From the NCBI GenBank assembly GCA_012295275.1, contig CM022674.1:4993936-5057935 (forward strand): DNA of 64,000 nt, read 5' to 3'. A program made the position numbers and the translations under genes. The notes beneath the pieces are model-generated. The model was not told the DNA's origin. It made no database searches and was given only the letters and a program-made list of their open reading frames with translations. This DNA comes from Chrysomallon squamiferum (taxonomy: Eukaryota; Mollusca; Gastropoda; Neomphalida; Peltospiridae). This document shows, piece by piece, positions 27,905 through 64,000 of this stretch; position 1 is the stretch's first letter; every line of letters starts with the position of its first letter.

Positions 27905-30900
27905 TATATAAAGATTACAGGTCTTTGAGTACATTTTTTTTTTTTTTCATTATCGTAACAATGTTGTTTTATTCTTTTATTTATTTGTCTATTTATTTAT
28001 TATTCTAGTCGTCGTAGTTGTAGTAGTAGTATTTTCTGTTTATATATTTAATCAGCTATTTGTTTTCTCTTTTTTTTCTACGTATCTTACTGTGTGACTT
28101 TTACCTACCATTCTGTCTGTATGTTTCTATATCTATCTATTTAAATATTTGTCTTTCGGTTTCTCTGTGTCTTGATAAAAAATATATCTGTGTGTGCGTG
28201 TGTGTGTGTGTGTGCATGCTATATTTGTAAACATGTGTCTAATATCTATAAGCCTTTATGTTTGTCAATTCATTGGGTGTCTGCCTTTAAAAAAAAAATT
28301 TGTATCTGTAAAGTAAAATATTTTAAAATAACCAATAATTTTAACAGTTAGCAGTTACAGCTAAAGTTTATTTATTTATTTATTCATTTATTTATTTATT
28401 TTTCTATTTATTTATTTATTTTTTTTTTTATTTATTTATTTATTTATTTATTTATTTCAATTATTTTTTGGCTGTTCTTGTTCTTCTTCGTCTTCTCGAA
28501 ATGTAGCTATTTCTGAAATTTCAGTCCTTATGTCAAAATGTATAAAATTCTAGAAATCCAATTGCAGTTTATTTTATCATCAGTTAAAAAACAATTTTAC
28601 TAACATGAATTAAAAACCCACTTTACTGTCGTTGGTTAAAAACCTATTTTACTGTCTTGAAATAAAAACCTCTTTTACTAACTAGCACGAGTTAAAATCC
28701 ATATTTTCCTAAGATTCTGGATCAATGGTCGCATTCTGTTTTCAAGCTGCCGTGTCAACAATGTCGTCTTCACAGTATTTGACGAAGTCGTTGTAGTTTG
28801 ACGAGCTCATTGATGTTCCACTCCACGATGTATCGATATTACAGAGAGAGAGAAGCTGTTATTGATACTGGGGATGAAAAATTCGAGTTTTTGAAGAGAT
28901 ATGAAATTTAGAGGTTTTTAAAACATTTTTCAATATTTATATGATATATATATATATATATCAACGTTTTATCTTGTACGTCGTATCATCTACTTTATTT
29001 ATCTGTCTGTATCTTTATATTTCACTAATTATCTATCTGTCTGTCTATCTATATATTTATCTATCTTTATTTTAATTATCTCTATATCAATCTCTATGTT
29101 TTACTTTATCTATCCATGTCAGTCCATAGCTCTGATCCTAACCATTTTATAAAATGATAAAAATATATATAGCCAATATGTCATCAGTCTTGCCAGTATA
29201 TCTTGTATTTCATCATCTATATTTTTCAAGTACTTATATGGGTTATGTTCAAACAAAAAAACCTGAACACGTTTATTTGCGTTGGTTTTTTACCAATAGT
29301 ACTCTATTGAGATATATTCCGTGTTTGTTGATAAAGACAGATATTGAGACAGAAAAGTCTTTAGAACAAGTCGGAGTATTATACGCATATTTTTCAATAC
29401 TGAAGAAAATATTAGTTGGGCATAGCAGTAACAATAGGAGTATCAATGACTAAAATTATTTTTATGTGATTTATATATTATTATTATTATTTTTTTTTTT
29501 TTTTTTTATTTATTTATTTTTTTTTTTTTTTTTTGCTTTTTGTAAAAAAATATATTTTATCTATACAACAATAAATAAATAAATAAAATTAACAAATTCA
29601 GTAAATGAATACATGTTTGCTTAATGACATCAGCATATTATTGCAAACTGCTCTTACCTTTATTATTTTGTATTATTCTTGTTTTTGTTTTGTTTTCTGA
29701 ATCTATTAAGTTACGGAATACTTTATATTGGTCTTTCCTTATATATATAACTTGGTCTGGTGGATTTATTGTTAAACATTGTTTTTATTCTTACCTGTAT
29801 TAAATCCCAAATACAAGCTGTAGCATTATTTTATTTTCTATTCTTTCCTTACGTAAGTATCTTTAATGATTATTACGTAATCAGTTATTTTTCGTTTGAT
29901 CGCTTTTTCCCTGTAAGTTCATTCATGTAATTTGTTGGTGTTTTTTAATATAAGGAGACTCGGGACATGACGTCAAAACATGACACAGCATTCACACCCG
30001 AATTAAGGATTTTTTTTTTTTTTTTTTTTTACACAAAGTATTAAATATGAATTAACAGTTTACGCAGAATGTGTTATCAATAGGAGGACTGCCACTTTTC
30101 ATTCAATAGAATGTAGTTTTTTTTCTTTTCTACTCATCGTACAATCAAAAGATAAATATGTGAAGACCAATAAATGTGTTATATAGACAAACAGATAGAT
30201 GGATAGATAAAAAAAGAAAAAAACACCTTTTATCTTTTCTTTTCTTCTTTTTATTGTTTTATATCTTTCTAAATGTCTTTTTTTTTTTTTCTAAAAGACC
30301 AATACATATGTCATTCAACATCATTAATCATTTTCTAATTGTTTTTAATTTTTATCTTTTTCCTCTATCTTTTTTCTTTTCTTCTAAAAGAGCAACACAT
30401 ATCTCATTCAAGATCATTAACAATTTGCTTTTTGTTTTTAGTTTTTAATCTTTTTATTTTTTATTTTTTGTTATTTTTTTATTCTTCTTAATCATTGTTT
30501 TATAAAGACATAAATGCCATCCATTCATTACGACGTGGGATCAATACAGACACTTACCGTTTATGTATTCGGAAGTCGTCGTAAAGAGCTACATAGGAAT
30601 TTGTAGACAGACGACAATTTAGCTAAATGGTAGTCAAATTTGTCCATCAATAAAGGAGAGCAACGGTAATCTGCTGGAACCTTTCTGACATAATTACAAA
30701 GGAAACATTATGTTTTGTGTTTAGCTGAAGATATATATTCGTGGTTTATAGATATTTAGAAAACTATACACTGGGAAACGTGTGCTGATATATAATTAAT
30801 AAACGTGATTATACGGAAAAGCATGTACAGGTGAAAGTTGTTGTATTCTTATTAATTGCAGAGAAAACAAAATGAACAGTTCGGTTTATTTATTCATTTC

Positions 30901-30983
30901 AGTACGTCTGCAATAATTAAATTTATTTTTTTAGACGATTGTAATTCGGATTCACTGCATTCTTTTCTTCTTCTTCTTCTTCT

Positions 30984-31027
<44 letters not shown>

Positions 31028-32757
31028 GTTTCTCTCTTTTATGTTTCTTTTCTTTTCTTTCATTTCTTATTTTATTCTGTTATTATTTACTTATTTTATT
31101 CGTCGCAGGTATTAAATATTTAAGACGAATATGGATACCACCATCCATGTCTTCGGAATATGTCCTCTAAATTAATTGTCAGTCGAAATTTCGACGTATG
31201 GATACCATCTTCGGATAGTGGCAGTCCTCTAACAAAACGATTTTTTTTTTTTTTTTTAACTTCTTTAACGACAGAGTAAAGCTAAGCAAATATTTGTTGC
31301 TGAATCCCACTACCTGAGTTTATATTGATCTCAGTGAAACAGCAGTAATGTAACAGTGCCACAAATCTTGCACTTTTAACATCTTTCGTCGTTCTGTCGC
31401 TAAATCTCCAATTAATTTTTTTTTTTTTTTTTTTTATCTTTTGTTTACTTGCTCAGAAACGTGAAGCATTGAATATGTTTACTGGACGTGATCAAAGGTA
31501 ACATTAAGTCGATCTTATCAGGTCTTTGCTTCTTCAGACGCTTTTTATTTTTATTTTCATATTTTAAATGGGAAAATAAAAATAAATAAATAAAAAAAAT
31601 TAATTTAACTAACTAACTAAATAAATAAATAAATAAATAATTTAAATAATAGCGTAGAAATTTTAAAAAATATATATATTTAGGACTTCCATATTTTTTC
31701 TTTTTAATGAAAAGTTAATCATTAATTTCATTGCTACCATATGATGAAAATATTTTAAATAAAATAAATATAAAATAATTTAAAATATATATATTATATA
31801 TATATATATATATTTTTTTTTTTGTAATTTTATAAATGGATAATCCTGTGGCTCCTTTGATTAGAAATTCCGATTTATTAAATTTACCCTCTCTCGTTTT
31901 TAAGCGCTGTTTTGTTTTATCGATATGTGGCGGTCCTCTCTGTTGTAAACGGGTCTGTTGCTTTCACTATTGTATTAAATTAATAGATAAATATCAAACA
32001 CAATCGTTTAAGTTTCTATGGCGGATTTTACTACTTATGGATGAAATCTTAGCTACAAATAAGAAGAAGATCAGCAATTAAAAATAAAACAAAAATAAGA
32101 AAAATCAAAAATCATATAATATTAGCTAATAGTTTTTCAAGTCTAGTATTTTCAGTGTACCTTATAAATAAATAAATAAAAATAAAACAAATAAGTAAAT
32201 AAATAAATAAATAAATAATAAACCTTTTGTTTGGTAAATAATTTTGAAACATTAAACGGAACGGAAACTAAATGTTCTAAAAAAACCCACTAACATCGAT
32301 GAATTATATTTCTTATCTAGGTCACTTAGTAGTTAACTGTAGCATAAACCACTGGTCGTTAATAATAATAATAATAATAATAACGTAGTAGAAAAATTAT
32401 TTTAAAAAATCTTTAGTAATTATAGGTCTAGAAAATCAAGGCTCACGTAGTCAGTTCATTTGAAAATATGTTTGTGTACATCTAATTTTTCTATCTTTTT
32501 TTTTTATTTTTTATTATTATTATTCAGCGAGAAAATTAAATTACAGGCTACAAGAAGAAGTACAAGGTTATTCCTCAAATGAATGTCATTCGATATCCGT
32601 TGTAATATTATAGATCTAAAAAAAAAAAAAAAAAAATCGATTGTCTCCCTTCTGTAGTTTAATTTTTTTTTTTTTTTTTTTTTTTTAATTATTATTATTA
32701 TTATTTGTATTGGTTATAATACATACTTATACATACTTATACATACATACATACATA

Positions 32758-32790
<33 letters not shown>

Positions 32791-33000
32791 AATAATAGAT
32801 GATCTACCTTTCTGAGTTTAAACTGCAAATCAAGGCCATTTGTTCTCGTTTCTTAAAACGTTACATATTTTCTGTTGACGTTGTTGTTGTTGTTGTTTTA
32901 AATATACGACTATATCAGTAGTAAATAATCTTGTTAGTTAACAAAACTAATGTTTATCTATCTGTGATCAGAAATTATATGTTTAATTTTATAAACATGA
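27905..33000. other. Intergenic AT-rich sequence, no gene recognised
   Basis: Holds (TTTA)n at 28369-28457, T runs at 29490-29535 and 30010-30030, CT at 30989-31022, and copies of the GTGGCAGTCCTC motif at 30078-30104 (minus orientation), 31213-31232 and 31924-31941. A 99-codon frame at 29154-29453 has no recognisable domain or splice context and I do not call it. Confidence 0.5.
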
Positions 33001-33029
33001 TTTACATCCAGTAACATATGCGTAGATGC

Positions 33030-33052
33030 ATATATCTATCTATCTATCTATC

Positions 33053-33115
<63 letters not shown>

Positions 33116-33171
33116 CACTCTATTAGTATGTTTGAATGTATATGTATGTGATGTGTGTGTTTGTTAAAATA

Positions 33172-33231
<60 letters not shown>

Positions 33232-33232
33232 C
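33030..33232. repeat. CTAT, TA, GA and TG microsatellite cluster
   Basis: (CTAT)n and (TA)n lead into (GA)n at about 33080-33113, and (TG)n lies at about 33190-33231. Confidence 0.92.
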
Positions 33233-33649
33233 TGTATGAAATAACTACATTGCTGAGATTTAAAATGTCAAGGTAAAACAGATGTCCTGCACTCACTTGA
33301 ACGTCATTAACTCATTTCGATGATGTGATATCTGTGTGTTGAAGAATGAAAATCGAATTAAACGAATTCGACTGACTGATGGCGTGGTCCACTCATCTCG
33401 TAATTTTTACCCACGAACAGAGATCATTGGCTTCGATCTGTCAACGTTTCTTTATCCAAGCCCAGAATCTCCTAAATTAGTTCAATTGGAGCAGTGGTTT
33501 TGGAAATATAGGGCCATCGAAATGTTTTTTTTATTGTTGGTAACCAATGGGTCGATTTTGATGAGTTTTGGGAAAGCTAACTTGATAAGGTTTCCAATTC
33601 TCTTATTATTTCCTTCAAAGGTGCAAGGTAAATTTTGGTTTGGGGGTGA

Positions 33650-33681
<32 letters not shown>

Positions 33682-33800
33682 CGTGGGGAGGGAGTGGTGA
33701 TGATTTGACTTGGAACGACCGTACTTTAATTTTACATATTAAATAATCTACGTAATAAGGACATTGGTACCGTGTTTTATATTATTTATTTATATATGAA

Positions 33801-33819
33801 ATAATAATAATAATAATAA

Positions 33820-33850
<31 letters not shown>

Positions 33851-33871
33851 AAGAAGAAGAAGAAGAAGAAG

Positions 33872-33904
<33 letters not shown>

Positions 33905-33931
33905 AATAATAATAATAATAATAATAAAAGC

Positions 33932-33989
<58 letters not shown>

Positions 33990-34008
33990 GTAGTAGTAGT
34001 AGTAGTAA
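33801..34008. repeat. Four-phase trinucleotide array AAT-AAG-AAC-AAT-AGT
   Basis: Sequential blocks: (AAT) 33801-33821, (AAG) 33822-33872, (AAC) 33873-33902, (AAT) to about 33989 with one AAAAGC break, then (AGT) to 34008. Every boundary is a single-base change of the unit. Confidence 0.95.
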
Positions 34009-34554
34009 TTTTTCTTAAACACTGTACATCTGTCTAGCACACTATTCCCACTCATACTATCAGTCTGTCTGTACGTATGTACGTATTTATCTTTATCTAT
34101 GCATCTGTTTGTTTCACTCTCTCTCTCTCTCTCTCTTTCTATGTATCTCTCCACCTCACGAAATTTCATTTCTCTCATGGTATACACCAATACCTATCTC
34201 TGTCTCTTTTGTATACATTTTTACGACAGTCTAAAACGATAATGACCAATATAAGAGACATTAATGTACAGGAAATGATGCATGGGGACAATTTGTACAC
34301 AGAGACATAAAGAGCAATTAAACGATGATCGATGACCCATTCATTAGTACAGATTTATCGATTACTATCGATAATCGTTCGCGGGAGTTATTTACCTTGA
34401 TCTGTCATTATGATAATCGATATCGCTATCAAAGAACGATAATTATACGGTGGCGCTAATTAAAATTACAGGTAGCAGAATCGTTCTCGATTTTTCTTTG
34501 ATTTATCAGGAAACGAGATATTGTTATTAACAGATCATTTAATTTTCGTTATTG

Positions 34555-34582
34555 TTACCATTACCATTACTATTACTATTAC

Positions 34583-34631
<49 letters not shown>

Positions 34632-34653
34632 TTATTATTATTATTATTATTAT

Positions 34654-34712
<59 letters not shown>
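34555..34712. repeat. ATT-TG-GA compound microsatellite
   Basis: (ATT)n with an early ACT variant is followed by (TG)n and then (GA)n ending at about 34711. Confidence 0.93.
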
Positions 34713-34713
<1 letters not shown>

Positions 34714-35155
34714 CACAATTTAAGAGAAAAAATATATGTAAGTACGTACCAATGTATGTGTGCACCAATGTATGTGTCTGTATGCACTCACGCACAAACA
34801 CACACACATACACATAAGAAAGAAACTTATTTATTTGTCGAATCAGCACTCCATTTAATGGACTAAAATGGGAGAAAGATCCGAATTTTACGAAGAGTGT
34901 TACAAACAGCAAAAATAATTTTATTAACAATGTGGAATTAGGTACAAAATTAAAATTATATTAAATTCATAGCTTTTAGTTAACAGCAGATAGAGTTTAT
35001 TTTCACATAATCGTCGTGGAAGTCGGAACAAATTATTCCGAGTCAGTCGAGAATATTTGTAAATCTTGCACTTTGTCTCGATTTTCCAAAATCCTGAAGA
35101 TATGAGTCAATTAAATGAAGTGTCGAATGTATGCGTATGGTTTCTATACACAAAT

Positions 35156-35257
<102 letters not shown>

Positions 35258-36523
35258 CTCTCTCATCTCCATACATCCACACACTCACAAAATAATGTAT
35301 GCACGTATAAACAATCTATTCCATCGCATTTTGTATAGAAAGACAGAATAAATGTGTACACATATCTATATAAAAAAAAATAGCAAACAAATAAAAAACA
35401 TACTTATCGCAATAAATAAAAAAATAAATAAATAAAAAAACAATTCTTGACAACGCCTTATCTGTTTTACGTTGAACGAAAAACCGTTCACCCAGCGTCA
35501 CTCAGTCGTTATTAAAGGCAATCAGTCGGTTCTGTTAATCAGTTAAAGGGATATCCCAATCACGAGAGCAGATGATCTCGTTTCTTGTATTGACAGAACT
35601 TCGCTAATGACACACGCAGTGCGCCAATTACGCACACCGATCACTAGTTCGATGTACGCAAAGTGGTCGCATTGAACTCCTGATAATGACGATGTTTGTT
35701 ATTCTCCAAATTTACCTTGCTAATCCTCGATCGCAGCTTCGCATTGTTGTTGACGTGGACTTGCGTACAACAGTGTTATTAAGGAACGGAACGTAATTTG
35801 GTTAAAAAGCTGTAGTGCACATTGGGTGCAGAGGTACATGTTTAAACGTTTTCCTGCATAAAATGTCTTAATGATTTTTTTTTTTTTTTTTTTTTTTTTT
35901 GAGCAAATGTAACATAACAATCTCAAACAAATATATATATATATATTAGGCACTTAACGATACACAAACATATACATACTTTAAAGACGCATAAACATAT
36001 ACGAATGCAAAACTCACTCGCAGGCGCACACAAAACACGAACTCTGTCGTCCGGAAATACAGCCATTGTAACACGCAACAAACATACACACGCATGCATG
36101 CACAGACACACACGTGCAGCCATTACCCACAAAATCACACGTATATATATAAATATACAAACCTTTCGATACATGAATCCAACAAACAAAGAATTCAACC
36201 TGGACACGCAACACTGCAACTTCAATCACAGTAAACATTAATACGTTATCTGCGATTAGCAAAAAAAAAATTATCTGTCGTCCATCAAATTAATATCATT
36301 GTAATATGCTGATTGCTTTTGTCACGTAAAAAGTAATACGTACTTGGTCGGATTTTCTCCTGGTGAGGCTCTGTTTTACCCAGAAATTAGGGAGGAGGAG
36401 GCCCTATTTGGGAATTAAATATTGAAATAGTTGAACTTGGCCTTTAAAGTACTATTAGACGCTTGATCTCATATTTTGGCAATGTTTGCACAATAATAAT
36501 AATTGGACATTTGAGGTCATATT

Positions 36524-36584
<61 letters not shown>

Positions 36585-36638
36585 TAATTGTAGTGGTAGT
36601 AGTAATAGTAATAGTAATTATAAACATTCTTCTTTTTC

Positions 36639-36678
<40 letters not shown>

Positions 36679-36800
36679 AATCACTATTGCTATTCTTATC
36701 ATTATTATTATTACTATTACTGTTAAAACTACTATTGCTAATACTAATGCTAATACTAATTATTATTATTATTAGTAGTAGTAGTAGTAGTAGTAGTATT
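36524..36800. repeat. AAT / ATT / AGT trinucleotide cluster with inverted halves
   Basis: (AAT)n at about 36527-36570 is followed by (ATT)n at 36571-36585, and again (ATT)n and (AGT)n further on. The AAT and ATT blocks are self-complementary. Confidence 0.9.
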
Positions 36801-37042
36801 TTATTAGTATTAATAAAATTATCATCAGCATCATAACAACAACAACAAAAAACCCTGAACTTTGGACTTTTGTGCTGTTAGTGTTTATGCAAATGGAAAC
36901 CATAGAAACCTGGTTCCTAAGTATTAAGAGAAGAAACCCGTATGACAGCTAAACTTGGCCCACCCAGGAACATGAATCTCTTTAACGTGTTGGAAGTTAT
37001 AACTGTTAGGTTCCGTAATTCGTAAGTTGTTACGTCATCGAT

Positions 37043-37072
37043 AGGGCAAAAAAAAAAAAAAAAAAAAAAAAA

Positions 37073-37126
<54 letters not shown>

Positions 37127-37136
37127 AATAATAATA

Positions 37137-37168
<32 letters not shown>

Positions 37169-37195
37169 AGCAATAAATAAATAAATAAATAAAAA
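37043..37195. repeat. Poly-A, AAT and AAAT cluster
   Basis: An A run is followed by (AAT)n and (AAAT)n. A further A run of about 40 bases sits at 37826-37866. Confidence 0.93.
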
Positions 37196-37825
37196 CAAAA
37201 CTTTAACATCTCATATCTCAAGCGACACATTTTATAACTATCTAAAAATTCACATAATTAAAGATATAGTTACTGTTCGCCACTGGACAAATTAATTAAT
37301 TTGAAGTTAATTTCTCTATTAGATTTTTACTTCAGTCCAAAATAAAAATTAGATTTGAGTTGATAAAGTTCAGTGCGTTTTTGTGTGTGTGTGTGTGTGT
37401 TTGTGTTTTGTTCTGTTTTTTTTTTTTTTTTTTTTAATTTTTAATTTATAATTTGCCCACCCGATAGTAAATATATTCAACCAAAATCAGTTTTTATAAA
37501 TATCACATAGAACAGTTTCCGTATTTAGTTGTTTTTTTTTCTCTTTGATTTATTTCCTTTACTAACGTTCATTTTTATCACCTGCGAAATGAAATGGATT
37601 GAATAATAATAACAAAGTTAAAATTTACGTAAATAAAATAAGGCATTAATAATTCAAAACAAATGAATCACGAAGAAAATAAATAAATAGGTTTTCAATA
37701 CGGTATAAATAAATTAATTAACAAAAGAAAGAATAAACAAAAAAAAACGGAAAGAAACAAGTAAATAAATTAAAGAATAAATAACAGAAAAACAGACAAA
37801 TAAAAAAAAAGGAACAATGAAAAAG

Positions 37826-37870
<45 letters not shown>

Positions 37871-38204
37871 GTCAATTTATAACTAAAATCAATCGACGTA
37901 CAAAACACGACTAACCAGCTAGACAAACACCCTCACATAACGACGAAAAAACAAACAACAGTAAAGACGCGACAACAACGACATCTACGAAAGCAAACAG
38001 TCAACATATGAGAACGTCGTCTGCGTTTAACAATCTGTCAGCAACCCGCAAAGCCCGCGAACGTTGCCTCGCTCTTTCATTGATCGAAATCCTTCGACGT
38101 CTGCCAGCGTTCGTTCGTCTGCGAATTCGCGCGCGCGCTCTCTCTCTCTCTCTCACTATTTCTCACCTATAAACAGGCCTCGCTTCTCGCGCACGAGCTT
38201 CGAG

Positions 38205-63859
<25,655 letters not shown>

Positions 63860-64000
63860 GTAAACGCGATATCGTTTTTTCTTACTGACGAAATATCTTA
63901 TATTTATATATTTATTTTTTCATTTTAACGGTGAAATATAATAACTGAATTAAAACTTTAAAAATATGAATTAGCAGTTATCTTATCACAATCTTTTTTT

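Noticed and set aside
29154-29453. 99-codon plus-strand frame
   Set aside because: AT-rich codon use matching the background; no motif, no start context, no neighbouring exons.
33336-33746. 136-codon plus-strand frame with partly gene-like composition
   Set aside because: No recognisable domain, no convincing splice sites, and it runs through a long T run coded as poly-Phe. Likely chance.
33786-34190. 134-codon antisense frame rich in Tyr, Cys and Ser
   Set aside because: A product of the AAT/AAG/AAC trinucleotide array; no unique domain sequence.
38168-38173. TATAAA just upstream of the NIT-GC start codon
   Set aside because: It lies only 32-37 bases before the ATG, which would leave almost no leader. 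More likely part of the 5' UTR.

Overview
The window reads as nuclear DNA from an animal. It is AT-rich, its genes are split by GT-AG introns, and it is saturated with microsatellites: (CT)n/(GA)n, (ATT)n/(AAT)n, (TTTA)n, (CA)n and (AGT)n. The gene content (a NIT-domain guanylate cyclase, the urease accessory factor UreF and GPI-type Ly6/uPAR proteins) together with the repeat landscape suggests a marine lophotrochozoan, most likely a mollusc. The species assignment is inference.

All five protein-coding genes I could reconstruct lie on the + strand. Each was rebuilt by matching exon phases. (1) 317-5651: a protein with two doublecortin (DCX) domains; its 3' end is unresolved. (2) 11326-16483: a complete seven-exon ureF gene of about 221 aa. 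(3) 19503-23902 and (4) 25080-27863: a tandem pair of secreted, probably GPI-anchored Ly6/uPAR three-finger proteins with the same three-exon, same-phase layout. (5) 38205 to beyond the window end: a NIT-domain transmembrane guanylate cyclase. Its first intron is about 22.1 kb and cuts the sensor domain in two; its catalytic exons sit at 61038-63859, and the last exon or exons lie outside the window.

The rest is introns and spacers. It holds a 58-bp minisatellite (6731-7556), a palindrome-ended element (21083-21779), a decayed hAT-like MITE with an imperfect 8-bp target duplication (49587-49874), a broken Myb/SANT-like reading frame of the Harbinger-associated type (55379-55588), a tRNA-SINE-like fragment (18867-19030), a direct repeat pair (40.5 and 44.3 kb), an inverted repeat pair (44.8 and 46.4 kb) and a clean 19-bp hairpin (47504-47564). 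A short motif, AGTGGCAGTCCTCCTA, recurs in both orientations across the whole window. It forms the core of the minisatellite and of the terminal repeats of the palindromic element.

The genes are not an operon and show no obvious shared pathway. The most interesting single gene is the NIT-GC, a candidate membrane sensor for nitric oxide, nitrite or nitrate that would make cGMP. Most long open frames elsewhere are translations of microsatellites and are not genes.
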